From assembly GCA_019828545.1 (NCBI GenBank), contig JACVRA010000420.1:48977-112976 (forward strand): 64,000 nucleotides of DNA. Direction: 5' to 3'. This document shows, in pieces, positions 35,801-45,307 of the stretch. The position numbers were made by a program, and so were the translations under genes. Below the pieces are notes generated by a model. It saw only the letters and a program-made list of their open reading frames with translations, was not told the origin of the DNA and searched no databases. The stretch is from Paracamarosporium sp. OC-R06-R3 (taxonomy: Eukaryota > Ascomycota > Dothideomycetes > Pleosporales > Didymosphaeriaceae). How positions within the stretch are numbered: the first letter of the stretch is position 1; the number at the start of each line of letters is the position of its first letter.

Positions 35801-36253
35801 GCAGAGTTCAGCGACCAAGCCCGCCTGTGCGTGATCACGGGAGGTGATGAGACGCTCAGCGACCTCGTCCGCATCTTCCTCGAGGGCTCAGAGCGAGCCG
35901 ATCGCGTACGTTACCCCGTTCCTCATCCCCAAACATCCATCCATCCGCACACAGACAATCTAACTAACACCCTCCAGGCCGACTCCGTCGAAGAATCCCA
36001 CGCCCTCGTCCCCATCGGCTACCTCACCATCCTCCTCGGCAACCTCTGCCTAAACGCCCAGGTCCGCCGCAAAGTCGCCGCCTTGCTCCCAGGACACGAC
36101 ATCGCGCTGCTCGTGCAGAAGATCGGCGAGTTCGTGAGGTATAACCAGCGGGTCGATCAGGCGGAGTTCGAGGGCGCCGAGGGCAGGCGCACGTTGAGGA
36201 ATTTCACCGTCAGGCTTATGCTTGTTGTGGAGAGGTTGGAGGGGAAGGTGTAG
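32891..36253 (+). CDS. WPL1: Wapl/Rad61-type cohesin release factor
   Basis: Exons 32891-35905 and 35978-36253 give 1096 aa. The 72 bp intron (GTACGT, CTAACTAAC branch, CTCCAG) is a multiple of three and lacks stops, so the unspliced frame is also open. Residues 1-600 are disordered and basic, rich in Pro/Ala/Ser/Lys, with three repeats of the form FDVPSSDDE (about residues 80-90, 117-126 and 250-262) that look like short interaction motifs. The Wapl helical domain (about 620-1090) begins LRRKGQLYKFEAETQAIIED and includes LLGNLCLNAQVRRKVAALL. Wapl proteins with Pds5 open the Smc3-kleisin gate and release cohesin from chromatin. The N-terminal FDVPSSD repeats could be the docking elements for Pds5/SA; that part is inference. 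Confidence 0.9.
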   Translation: MAMPMSSVFTGPERRKKVVTYGRATRPSAAPVFTEDPPSPERPRKQAGRLPGASQKPGAASGAKDASDASTTRRQQSPAPLDEFDVPSDNEPTPRAAPTKKSLHKPPPKPVDDFDVFDVPSSGDERTTTNHGREKAAQSLRKANATRTKVPAQHVKAAEKKQVAAVPSGDSHTTATSAVRVRAKTPLAVAKPTSTVPAKAVKQNAPPSKATSRPAAPAPPAAIKQKKAKPTPAPVVTKSVPTPPTEPSSDFGVFDVPSSDDEMPTQTPVKPRNAPIAHAKVPSKPSTSRTPLSPEPSAESDTSNASHKRKRDVSASSSVTVKKLDPTQKKREATAPQRGRKYQRTEDSVSPGHGANERPQSTLVAVIHDPPINKPKRTNARTVPVISRPTIAKAQSSPVKLHNMLDEHSATKWTTIRKNPEAPIAEDETMYDIPEEATPLARGVKAGMPGSVTPRQRDLFSNLLEDGSDLTTPMPSISKLRLTDRKPGSAIAALTRSSSDIPQSAHTRKGRLIDMLKRAAPSSIEESESDGESEDSTESATVPAVPAVPRPVAVHHVASQEVVEAMDIDPDTQASSQTSRAPVPIMEGSRTYAQQRSYLEESNLEDGLLNWDEDIDIDLTDRQGSVTGSEDDSQQVTGLPELRRKGQLYKFEAETQAIIEDISGKSNTNISARRSAMIEFASQMADESYVNQLLESAMTSSLLRAISATGDMIFDFAAAVAILFMLRTKPSYAVVEHIYQSDILSTLQKLLSSPMSSFDIYRISKDRKTNMAASARETVAEFRTLILKTLDWPAEDVSKLSPQLLAIKVLEELVIGLRNPGNTESIIDEDMISKVLDVAASPVQNLRSGKATAQDDLIIETAFSALESLSISKDGQATWPDEVLRRLAGMMSAFFDTTRSSPIRLVIRLCMNLANSRPQACEIFADHTFVTRLTRFIVECFKLLGDNTSQQQSTRVRDDLILGLGAMMNLAEFSDQARLCVITGGDETLSDLVRIFLEGSERADRVRYPVPHPQTSIHPHTDNLTNTLQADSVEESHALVPIGYLTILLGNLCLNAQVRRKVAALLPGHDIALLVQKIGEFVRYNQRVDQAEFEGAEGRRTLRNFTVRLMLVVERLEGKV

Positions 36254-36818
36254 GTGGTTAAACGGGGGGTTTGCTGTCGTGGGTTGTTGGTGCCGAGGTT
36301 TAGAGAGGGGTGGGCGCTTGTCTTGGCGAGTCTTGTCTTGTCTTCACTCCCTCACACCCCTTCTTTTCTTTTTGTTCTAGGATTGGTTGGTTGGTTGGTT
36401 GGGTGCTTGGACTTTTAGGTCGAGGCTTGGACTGGGACTAGGCTAGGACGTGCTTTGGATATATCCGGAGTTGGCTTGTTGGGTTACTGGGCGACGATCT
36501 TGTGCATGGACGATGGAACGGAGGCTATGGTGAGATACCCCTGATGTACGGACTGCTTGCTTGCGAGGATATGAGTGCAATGGAATGGAATGTTAATGTG
36601 GATTTACCCTGATGCTGGTGCGTTGATGCCGTTGTCTGTGTGAGATTGGGTTTTGGTGGATGGGGAGTGGACGGGCACGGATGTGGGGGATTGTGGTTGG
36701 TCCTCTGATGGGAATGCTGCGGCGGTGTGGGTCTAGGCGACCAGCTGGCTCTCATCCTCTTCGGTCCTTGGAACCATTTCAAACTACCCTCCCTAGCTCT
36801 CCCGCGGTCGTATCATCT
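36254..36818. other. Intergenic region with simple repeats
   Basis: 3' flank of the Wapl gene. It contains a GGTT tandem at about 36382-36402 and T/G-rich low-complexity sequence. No gene seen. Confidence 0.45.
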
Positions 36819-38480
36819 TCAAAATAGGTGGTAGCACGTCAAAGCATTAAACCATGATGTACATAGAATAACTAGGATCGTACTGTCGTAGAAGCTGGAA
36901 GATACCTGCCTCTTGTTAACGAGTGGTAGTTCCAGGAAACAGTGGGATGACGTTGAGAGTAGATGGGATGGTGAGGTAATTTCAACGGTCTGGTTCCGCA
37001 ACGTCGTCGTGGGGTACTCGCCTGCACAGAAGGCGTCCTGAAAGTAGCCGCCATCGCAGATCGTATCTGCCACCTCAAAAGAGTTGGGATACGAGGTCCA
37101 ATAGACGATGGAATGCTGCTTGTAAGCTTTCGCATGGATCCGGTCCGGGACCTCATGTACCGGATCGTGGAAGAATGTCTTTCGCGTTGCTAATGTCGCT
37201 CTGGCACTTAGATTTACTGCCTAGGGGATAACCCGTAATGCAATGGCCTACAGTGTCGAGAAAACGAGGTCGTTCCCGGCGAAGGAGCAGAGAGCTAGGT
37301 CGGAGGTTGTGGGATCTACTCTTTAATATGTTCTCCCTTCTCGCCATCGAGGAACTGTTGGGTTGTATCGCCGCTACAAGCCCAAGCTTGCTAATCGGGC
37401 CGGCTGTCGTGAGGGAAACGAACAATCTCCTCGAGGATGGCTATTTAACTACCCGTACCGCGCTTGCAAATGTTGTTGTCATCCAGGGGGCTTACCAGCC
37501 CCGCTTCTAGCTACATAAGAGTCGCCAAAGGCCGCCTAACCTTCCTAGACGGGATATACAGGTGTGGCGATATCAATGTCCTCGTGACTCGGGCTATATG
37601 TTGCGATGGTGGTCCGCCGGTGGTAGACGGTGACTTGAACATGTTTGTCATATCTAATGATGTTGATGCGCTTGCATATGGCTGGCGGTTCCAGGGTCGC
37701 AATCTTGGGATCGTTCTTATAATCCGGGAAGGCTCCGTTGTCGATCATGTTTCGAGCATCAACAGTACCGACGAGCTCAATGGCATCAAGTGTGGCTTGG
37801 TCGAACACTGGTCGAGACGGAGCTCCCCTACGCTTGAGGGATTGCTCTCCGGGAAGCTTATGATCTACTATAAGTAAGCCTTACTCTACTTGAATCTGTT
37901 TCTGCAGGTTTAGAGGGAAGTGATAAGCCCTACATCTGTTAGCGCTGGGTGACAAGATTCGTCACTCACGATAATTGTTTTTGCGCGGGTTGTTGATGAT
38001 CCACTCGTTATAAGTAGATTGATCCTCTGCTGCCTTGTCCACAAGCTTCTGGGCCGCAGACAGCTCATGCTGGGTCACATTGAGGTAATGGCTGCTGACG
38101 ATTTTGCGTGGAGGTTCGTACTTAGCTGTGGCCTGGACCGCTTCGGCATGAGCCTGCTTGACATAATCCAGTTCACTTTGGCTTGGATAGAGTGGAACTT
38201 TATACTGTCTAGATTAGTGAGACCATCCACTGGCTCTGAGCCCGAAAAACCTGAAACCAAGAGGTTAAGGCTGGAGAGCAATATCGAAAGCAGTGGTCAA
38301 CGCGTCTTGCTTGTAACGATAGCAAGGAGGCACTAGGACAATCTGCCTTACGGAAAGAAGCTCTAGTGAGATGAAAGTAGACTTCTCAATCTCGACGATG
38401 GAACAGCTACTGAGGTCAAACGCAAACCTTTTAAATGTATGCTCATAGTTGTCCAGCGAAGTTAGATATCCACTACCCAT
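36819..38480 (-). pseudogene. Decayed multi-exon gene, family not recognised
   Basis: Protein-like blocks follow each other on the minus strand but in different frames and with stops between them. They are: a block with LDYVKQAHAEAVQATAKYEP and LSAAQKLVDKAAEDQSTYNE ending in PRKNNYR at a strong donor GTGAGT (about 37975-38190); a block with PVFDQATLDAIELVGTVDAR (about 37545-37840); a block TTQQFLDGEKGEHIKE followed by TAG (about 37320-37370); and a block with AYKQHSIVYWTSYPNSFEVA and DGGYFQDAFCAGEYPTT (about 36960-37140). No set of introns I tried joins them into one frame, and TAG/TAA stops interrupt several. This pattern suggests a pseudogene, possibly of a secreted enzyme. I do not recognise the family and the exact borders are approximate. 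Confidence 0.45.
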
Positions 38481-38968
38481 CTATCGTCATTAATGCCTAC
38501 TTTGACGCACTATTCTGTTTCCTGATAGCCCTCAGCCTCCCCTGGTCACCGGGCTTGTGCAAAACTCTACAGTATGTGAAGCTTGTCCGGCTGTATAGCT
38601 GTACATAGATACTGTGACATCTTGTTGATATCCGGAACTACTAGCAGGGGGCCCATGCGTGTAGAGGGGCGATTGACGAGCGAGCTTGACAAGCGTGATG
38701 CCCTGCAGAAGTTCTATGCCGTGAGAGCGCTACGCACATGTGAGTAACTGCACCATACCCGCTAATAGGGTAATATTGGTAAGAGGTAAGAGGTAAGAAA
38801 TGCATTTTACTCGTAGTGGACGGTGCCCTTTCCTAAATAGGCAGATTCGCGGAACAATCACTACCCCGAGGGTTATATCAGGCAACCTCCATAACTCATT
38901 CAACGTCTAGAACTCTCTTCAATCCACATCAACCACCTCGCTAGTGCTCCACCTCTTTCAAGGACACC
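38481..38968. other. Intergenic region
   Basis: No coding potential. A short tandem of GTAAGAG units lies at about 38779-38797. The last 100 bp hold the promoter of the downstream gene (CACCATGG start context at 38965-38972). Confidence 0.4.
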
Positions 38969-39856
38969 ATGGGACTCAGCCTCACCGTCGTTGTCGCGAC
39001 GCTCATACTTGCTACTCTTGGCGAACGACTTGCGCGCTGGCACCGCGTCCACAGATTGCTGTGGATGACCTGCACCCATCGCACCAACACCTCATACCAG
39101 TCACGGTTTGAGCGCCTGCATCACTTCTGGGTCCCTAATCCATCAGTTGTTCGTCCTCCAAACGAGTCCGATATTGTCACATTCGACCTCTCTGAAGGAC
39201 GCAACGGCTCGCTCGTAATCGAGATACCGCCAAAGAGTGGGTGGCGCACCCTGAAACATACCCACACACAGTTAGACAGCTGCAGCGACATCACCACCCT
39301 TTCGGGCCGCTGGTCTGTCGGCGACGGCGGGTTCTGGCACACCCCTGGCCCCGCGCCACCCGAGTATCCTGGAAGATGGGGCTCGTTAGGGAAATTGTAC
39401 GCTGACGATGTTGCAACTATCGCTACCGCGAGGCTCAGTGGCACGGTTGCATCCAGGGTTCTGGACCACCTCCTCTGCAGCTTGGTCCAGGATGCTGAAG
39501 TCTACTTTTACCTTTGCACCACGCCTATCTGGATTAGAGCCCTGTACGCGGTCACGCGGTTGGCACCTAGGCTGAGGGAAAAGTTGGTACGTCGGCTTCT
39601 CTGGGTGCAGACTAGGGCAACGCTGCATGTGCATGACTTTCTTGAGGACCACGGCACCATCACCATCTTTAGAATGATCAATCCTTGGTCGCCTCCACAC
39701 TGGGTCGATCCGTTCGAGAAACGCGTGCGTGTCGTCAAGTCGAGGGCTATCTCTGGGTTCAACTATTGGCTGGGAAAGACCGTGTTGGGGATGAGCGTTG
39801 GCTACGAGGAATACGTGCCGATTTGGGCAAATGATGCGGATTGGAAGGAATCCTAG
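38969..39856 (+). CDS. Protein of unknown function with N-terminal membrane anchor
   Basis: Intronless frame of 295 aa with a strong CACCATGG start. Residues 4-19 (LTVVVATLILATLGER) form a signal anchor or signal peptide, followed by basic residues. The rest is soluble-looking, with a small beta-rich region (VTFDLSEGRNGSLVIEIPP), a region rich in Gly/Pro/Trp (FWHTPGPAPPEYPGRWGS) and a C-terminal part with many aromatic residues (INPWSPPHWVDPFEKR). Composition and codon use look coding. I do not recognise the family. It could be a lineage-specific ER or secreted protein. The 3' flank carries part of a duplicated segment. Confidence 0.7.
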   Translation: MGLSLTVVVATLILATLGERLARWHRVHRLLWMTCTHRTNTSYQSRFERLHHFWVPNPSVVRPPNESDIVTFDLSEGRNGSLVIEIPPKSGWRTLKHTHTQLDSCSDITTLSGRWSVGDGGFWHTPGPAPPEYPGRWGSLGKLYADDVATIATARLSGTVASRVLDHLLCSLVQDAEVYFYLCTTPIWIRALYAVTRLAPRLREKLVRRLLWVQTRATLHVHDFLEDHGTITIFRMINPWSPPHWVDPFEKRVRVVKSRAISGFNYWLGKTVLGMSVGYEEYVPIWANDADWKES

Positions 39857-40292
39857 AGAGGCTCGGAAGTTCTAGGTGGACGGAGTTGCAAGGTGCCAAA
39901 GGGCTTGTCCAGGGTTTGTTAGCTTGTTCGTCGAAAGACCGATGTGCCGTATCTAGGCATACAAGTATGCCAATCTATACCTTGGGACGTTTCCTTGCTT
40001 GGTAGTCCATCATGTATCTATTCTCTTGCCAATGCGGACACAATCAGATCAATCTTCGTCTGAAATAATAACAATAGCTAGGGCACGAACAGGGGCGCAT
40101 CCGACAACTCGGCCAACTGCCAGAAGGAGTCTCTCAGAGAGAGGTTTGTAAGTCCTACTCTGCTGCAGTTGCAAGGTCTCAGAGGGTTTGTCCAAGGGTT
40201 ATCAGCTTACTCGTCAAAAGACCGATACGTCGTATCCAGACCCGAACAAGGGCGCGTCCGACAACTTGGCCAACCGTCAGGTTCACGCGAGC
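39857..40292. other. Intergenic region carrying duplicated sequence
   Basis: Holds the upstream, decayed copy of the duplicated segment annotated at 39884-40285 and the probable 5' region of the following small gene. The frame downstream is open back to 40188 through a TTG, so coding may begin before 40293 via an undetected exon. Confidence 0.4.
39884..40285 (+). repeat. Imperfect direct duplication, two copies
   Basis: About 80 bp at 39884-39965 match 40167-40248 (shared cores gttgcaaggt, aaagaccgat and gtatc), and about 35 bp at 40085-40121 match 40243-40282 (shared cores cgaaca, ggggcgc/agggcgc and tccgacaact). Differences are mainly C/T and G/A transitions. The first copy is split by about 120 bp and contains stops in the frame that stays open in the second. 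Confidence 0.7.
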
Positions 40293-40805
40293 ATGATAGC
40301 CAAGTTGGATGGCATCCTGGAATCGTTCAGGTCCAGGGAGATCACCATCCAGAAGATGAACACCGCCATCAACACTCTGCTAGACCGCCACTCGTTGAGA
40401 GACGACGACATGACCGAGGTGATACAGATGGTGACGGAGAGATACCCGGAGGAGGTCAAAGAGCTGGAGCAGGCAGTGGCCGTAGTAGCTGCCATGCCAG
40501 CAGTGATTCAAGGTGATACTGGTGCCATGGAGGGCGTGACTCAACCTGCCGCGCCGCTGATGCAGAGGTACGACAAGACCACCATGAGGCAGGCTGTTCA
40601 TGAGAGGACGACGGCTGACCTGCTGCAGGAACACCGTGCAGTCGATGGACGGGAAGGCTGTACCCAACGTCGCAAGATAGTACTACCATGCAACAATCCG
40701 GGTGGACAGCCGAACTGGTGGAAGGACACGGTTGATCGTATCCTGATAGTAGCGGTACGGTATACACGGTTGGATATGCAAGGACCCGCATTCCCGGGCG
40801 CGTGA
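40293..40805 (+). CDS. Small helical protein, unrecognised
   Basis: 170 aa from the ATG at 40293; the frame is open further upstream but with no ATG. The first 70 residues are predicted amphipathic helix (MIAKLDGILESFRSREITIQ, then MNTAINTLLDRHS and VIQMVTERYPEEVKELEQAV), which looks like real coding sequence. The C-terminal half is less protein-like and may include unspliced intron. The 5' part of the frame lies in sequence duplicated just upstream. The family is not recognised. It could be a fragment of a larger lineage-specific gene. Confidence 0.4.
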   Translation: MIAKLDGILESFRSREITIQKMNTAINTLLDRHSLRDDDMTEVIQMVTERYPEEVKELEQAVAVVAAMPAVIQGDTGAMEGVTQPAAPLMQRYDKTTMRQAVHERTTADLLQEHRAVDGREGCTQRRKIVLPCNNPGGQPNWWKDTVDRILIVAVRYTRLDMQGPAFPGA

Positions 40806-41991
40806 CTTTGGCGTGCAACGGTTGTTCCGGGACAAGATGGGGCAGGATAGGACAGGATAAGACGGACAAAACGGGAAAAGCAATTTGAAATGTTTCTGGA
40901 GCGCTTCCATGCAGACAGGGTGGGCCGATGTGGGAGCGATCGGACATGGATCGGGTAGTCCAACGCGTGCGCTGGCCAATTGTCTTTTCTCTCTTTCTCT
41001 CTTTCTTCTTCTTTGGACGCTTTGGTTGACATCATCGTATCTGCGTGCGTCTATTTAGGCTTGAGGGAGGATGTTTGGGATGCATGGGTGTGTGGGTAAT
41101 TGGTGGTTGGGCTTGGTCTTGGTCATGGTAGTGCAGGATTAGAACACGTACGTCTACACGCAGCATTCAGTAACACCCGAGTCCCAGCACCCAGATTAAA
41201 ACAAAGCCCCGGAAAGAAAGCCGCTCGCCGTGTCGACGCTGGACATTTTTTCCACGGCAAATGCCTAAATCTAAATTCAAGAGCCGGAGCGTGGCAATAC
41301 CGGTGCGGCATGGCATGCGTGAGTCGATCTGCAAGGAGACACAAATTTCCGGAGTCGGTACGGCTCGGGACAGGATGGGATAGGACGGAAGAGATGGGGA
41401 AAGCAATATGGGAGCAGGCTTCTGGCGTGCTTCCATGCTTGGATGCAGGCGTGCGGGATTGGGCGTGGGAGCGATTGGACATGAATCGGGTAGCCATGTA
41501 GGGAAGCTGGCCAATTGGTCCGGTGCCGCGCCGTACGCATGCCTGTCGCCTCTTTTTATTTTTTTTTTTGCGACGCTGTTCCGCTTTGCTCTCGCGGCCG
41601 TTTTGCGTGTGGTGCTGCGCGGTGCCTGGCGGTCCATGGGCGGCCCCACTGGCGGATGCGACGAATTACGGGCCTTGGGTTTACGTGATGCAATTCTGGT
41701 GGTGCCCAACGCGCTGCCAGGCATGACGGCATGAGGACGACGCGCCTGAGAGAATCGAGCGTCGACGAGACCATCGGGCTTCCTTCTTTGCCCGCCCGCT
41801 CCCGCGATTTTCTGCTTGCATCCAGCAGCTCTGCATCTCGCCGGCGTAGTTCCCGACCTAGCTGAACGAGGCATCGGCACTACCCACGGTTCCCTCGAGC
41901 GCTCCCTCCGCCCGTCAGCGCTTTCCACCTCACCCCAGGGCCATCACACTCCTGCTGGCCCCTTGCACCCTCTCGACACCTGCACGCCACC
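40806..41991. other. Upstream region of Rheb with segmental repeats
   Basis: About 1.2 kb with no supported gene. It includes both copies of the repeat described at 40829-41518 and a poly-T run at 41555-41570. Minus-strand frames across the repeat give similar peptides only because the DNA is duplicated. The last 150 bp are C-rich, as in many fungal 5' leaders. Confidence 0.45.
40829..41518 (+). repeat. Direct repeat pair, about 150 bp each
   Basis: Copy 1 is about 40829-40982 and copy 2 about 41367-41518. Shared blocks in the same order are gggacarratggg, aaagcaat, cttccatgc, gtgggagcgat, ggacat, atcgggtag and gctggccaatt. Spacing is about 540 bp. Neither copy has an obvious target site duplication or terminal inverted repeat. 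Confidence 0.65.
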
Positions 41992-42836
41992 ATGGCCGGC
42001 CCCAAGCAGCGCAAGATCGCCATTGTTGGCAGCAGAGCCGTCGGTGAGCGCCCTGTGCTCCACCGCGCCCTCTGCACCCGCTGACGGCACAGGCAAATCG
42101 AGCTTGACGGTCCAGTTCGTCGACGGCCATTTCGTCGAGAGCTACTACCCGACCATCGAGAACACGTTCAGCAAGGTCATCCGCTACAAGAACCAGGACT
42201 ATGCCACAGAGATCATCGATACCGCCGGCCAGGTACGCAGCCCGCGCCATTGTCCCCCGCCCTCTGCACCCCGCATCCAGCACATGGGCTGCAACCCCCG
42301 TCAACGTGGGACGCTGCCATTGTGTCTCCCCGACGTAGCACTGCTGACAGCGATGCCGTCTTTTAGGATGAGTACAGCATTCTTAACTCGAAGCACTTCA
42401 TCGGCATCCACGGCTACATGATCGTCTACTCGGTCGCCAACAAGCAGAGCTTCGAAATGGCCCGTATAATACGCGACAAGATCCTCAACCACCTGGTCAG
42501 TCACACCCACGGCGACCGCGTCGACCTCAATCCATATGTACATCCCTGATCTGCGCGCATGCGCTGGTCCGAGGCAACTAACACATTGTCCCGCAGGCCG
42601 CCGAATACGTCCCGCTCGTCATTGTAGGAAACAAGTCAGATCTGCGACCCGAGCAACGCCAGGTCACGGCTGAGGAGGGCAAGGCCCTTTCCACCGAGCT
42701 CAACTGCGGCTGGACCGAGGCCAGCGCGCGCTACAACGAGAACGTGCAGAAGGCATTTGAGCTCATGATTGGAGAGATCGAGAAGAGTCAGAATCCTGGT
42801 GAACCCGCAGGCGGGAGCAAATGTCATGTCATGTAA
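41992..42836 (+). CDS. RHB1: Rheb-type small GTPase
   Basis: Exons 41992-42043, 42093-42232, 42367-42495 and 42597-42836 give 561 nt, 186 aa, the usual Rheb length. The G boxes are all present: G1 GSRAVGKSS (Arg instead of the Gly at Ras position 12, the Rheb signature; split by intron 1), effector SYYPTIENTF, G3 DTAGQDEYS (split by intron 2), G4 NKSD and G5 EASAR. The protein ends SKCHVM, a CaaX farnesylation motif. Rheb, controlled by the TSC1/2 GAP, activates TORC1 at the vacuole and affects arginine/lysine uptake in fungi. A second possible 3' splice form is noted in the findings. Confidence 0.96.
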
Positions 42837-43620
42837 TGTAATGCTGGTGACTGACATGCGTCCCTTGCAGGTGAGGAGTTGGCGATACAGAAAGAGCGGG
42901 GCAGCCAGCCGCCTCTACAGCAGCGGTGGAACAAGGTCAAGGACAGCTGCAGACCTTCGTGAGGGGCCGCAGGGTATGCTATATTATACGTTGGGGGGGA
43001 GGGGGTTCATTTTTAGACGGCTAGACGGCTGGGCATGTTCTTGGTCTCTGGTAGAGGCGTAATGGCGTTCAGAGCGGAGGTGTAATGGGCGTTTTTGGAC
43101 TAGGAATCAGACACTCGTACATTGGTATGCTACACCGTGTTACCCCAAGATGTGCTCCGCAGAGGCCAATTGTGCCGCTCTCGACCCGCACTCCGACGAA
43201 CACAGATTTTGACCGATGCAATTCGGGGTCCGGGTCGCACGTGGGGGGCCTGTCTGGTGTTGTTCTCACACCACCTGCTGGGCCTTGGGTGGAGGAGTCC
43301 TCGAATAGGCAGCTCTGAAGCTATGACGACCGACCCACCGCAATCCACGCTTTCACATGATCGCGGTCGACCTGCCGAACGTGGAAAGTTGCAGAACGCA
43401 TCGCAGGACAGACTGCGCGGAGTTTCATTCACCCGGTCCGCTCGTGTTCGCTGCGCACCGCCACAGCTGACGCCACAGCTGACGCCACACTTGCCCCGCA
43501 GAATGTGGCCCCTGACTCATGCCACAACACCGCACTCATCGAACTTTTGAGACGTGGAGAGGGTCCAAAGTAGACGCGCCCAAACCTCTTGCCAGCTCGA
43601 GCTAGCCCGAATCCTGCAAC
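42837..43620. other. 3' flank of Rheb and promoter of SerRS
   Basis: About 780 bp without an independent gene. It includes the possible alternative terminal exon of Rheb (42871-42962). A perfect tandem pair of agctgacgcc... units lies at about 43465-43487 (cacagctgacgc twice), within the SerRS upstream region. Confidence 0.45.
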
Positions 43621-45307
43621 ATGTTGGACGTGTGAGTGCTTCAGTGTCTTACGCAATGCCCTTTTTTAGCCGCTCAGAACGACTGCGAGGGGACGAACTG
43701 ACATGGAGGGGTAAACAGTAACGACTTCATCGCCGAGCGCGGCGGCAACCCTGAGAAGATCCGAGAGTCGCAGCGCAAGAGACACGCCAATGTCGAGATT
43801 GTCGATGACATCATAAAGGATTTCGAGGACCACAGGCAGAGTACGAGCGCCCGCCGACCTGTATTCACCGTCGCACACGACCACCACCGTGGCTGGCATT
43901 GAAAAGGGCACATGGCTAACAGTGGCTTGAACAGCGCAGTATGCGGCGACGCAGATCGGCAGCACCATCAATGGCCTCCAGAAGCAGGTGGGACAGAAGA
44001 AGAAGGCCAAGGAGAACGCAGACGACCTGCTCAAGGAGATGGCCGACCTCAAGAAGCAAAAGGCCGCAAAGGAGGACGAGGCAGCTGAGAAGCTCGCCAA
44101 GTTGACCATCAAGGTCAAGACTGTCGGCAACTACGTGCACCCAGACGTGCCCGTGTCGGACAACGAGGACAACAACGCGATACTGAAGACGTGGTCGCCC
44201 GAGGGCAAGAAGCCCGAGTTCAACAAGGACGGCATCCCGCATCACGGCGTGCTCACCCGACTGAACGGCTACGACCCAGAGCGCGGCGTCAAGATTGTCG
44301 GCCACCGCGGCTACTGCCTCACAGGATACGGCCTCTTCCTCAACATGGCCCTCATCAACTACGGCCTCGAGTTCCTCTTCAACAAGGGCTACACGCCCAA
44401 CCAACCGCCCTTCTTCATGCTGCGCGACCAGATGGCCAAGACGGCGCAGCTCTCCGACTTCGACGAGGAGCTCTACAAGGTCACCGAGAGCAAGGACAAG
44501 CCCGAGACAGACAAGTACCTCATCGCGACGTCGGAGCAGCCCATTTCCGCGCTGCACTCGGAGGAGTGGCTCGGCACCGCGGACCTCCCCATCAAGTACG
44601 CGGGGTACTCGACCAACTTCCGCAAGGAGGCCGGCTCGCACGGCAAGGATGCCTGGGGCATCTTCCGCATCCACCAGTTCGAGAAGGTCGAGCAGTTTCT
44701 CATCACCAACCCGGAGAAGAGCTGGGAGGCGTTTGAGCAGATGCTTGAGACGTCCGAGGAGTTTTACCAGAGCCTGGGCTTGTCGTACCAGGTTGTGGGC
44801 ATTGTGAGCGGCGCGCTGAGTACGTTCAAATGCGGTTGTGGGATGGGACGAAGTTGCTGACTGATGCGTGATAGACAACGCTGCCTCTATGAAGCGCGAT
44901 CTCGAGGCGTGGTTCCCCGTCACCGGCGGCGGCGAGTACAAGGAGCTCGTCTCGTGCTCCAACTGCACAGACTACCAGACGCGCGAGCTAGAAATCCGAT
45001 TCGGTTTGTCTCCCTTGTCCCCTCCTTTCCCCTTTCCCCTCCCATCCATCTCACTCTAACCCCAACAACAGGCGTAAAAAAACAAACCTCGACCCGCAAA
45101 GAATACGTCCACGCCCTCAACGGCACCCTCTGCGCCACCGAGCGCACCCTCTGCTGCCTCCTCGAAAACTTCCAGACGCCCGACGGCTTCAACGTGCCCC
45201 AGGTCCTCAGGAAATATATCCCCGGCCAGCCGGAGTTTCTGCCGTTTGTTAAGGAGTGGAAGCCTGCGAAGGATGAGAAGGGGATTCCCGAGAGGCCGAA
45301 GGCTTAG
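43621..45307 (+). CDS. SES1: Cytosolic seryl-tRNA synthetase
   Basis: Exons 43621-43631 (11 nt), 43719-43840, 43935-44819, 44875-45003 and 45072-45307; 1383 nt, 460 aa, normal for the cytosolic enzyme. The N-terminal coiled-coil arm (about residues 35-110, [20 protein letters not shown]) binds the long variable arm of tRNA-Ser. The class II core follows with motif 1 near [14 protein letters not shown], motif 2 [19 protein letters not shown] and motif 3 [19 protein letters not shown], including the catalytic Arg. A basic/proline C-terminal tail ends the protein. It charges tRNA-Ser and tRNA-Sec-type substrates with serine in the cytosol. All introns have consensus ends. No sign of a mitochondrial presequence. 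Confidence 0.97.

Noticed and set aside
40456..41928. Several minus-strand frames with similar peptides (PDPCPIAP/PDSCPIAP)
   Set aside because: The similarity comes from the duplicated DNA; no start, introns or domain support a gene.
43916..44968. 350-codon minus-strand frame
   Set aside because: It is the mirror of the SerRS coding exon; Leu/Val/Glu-rich shadow composition.
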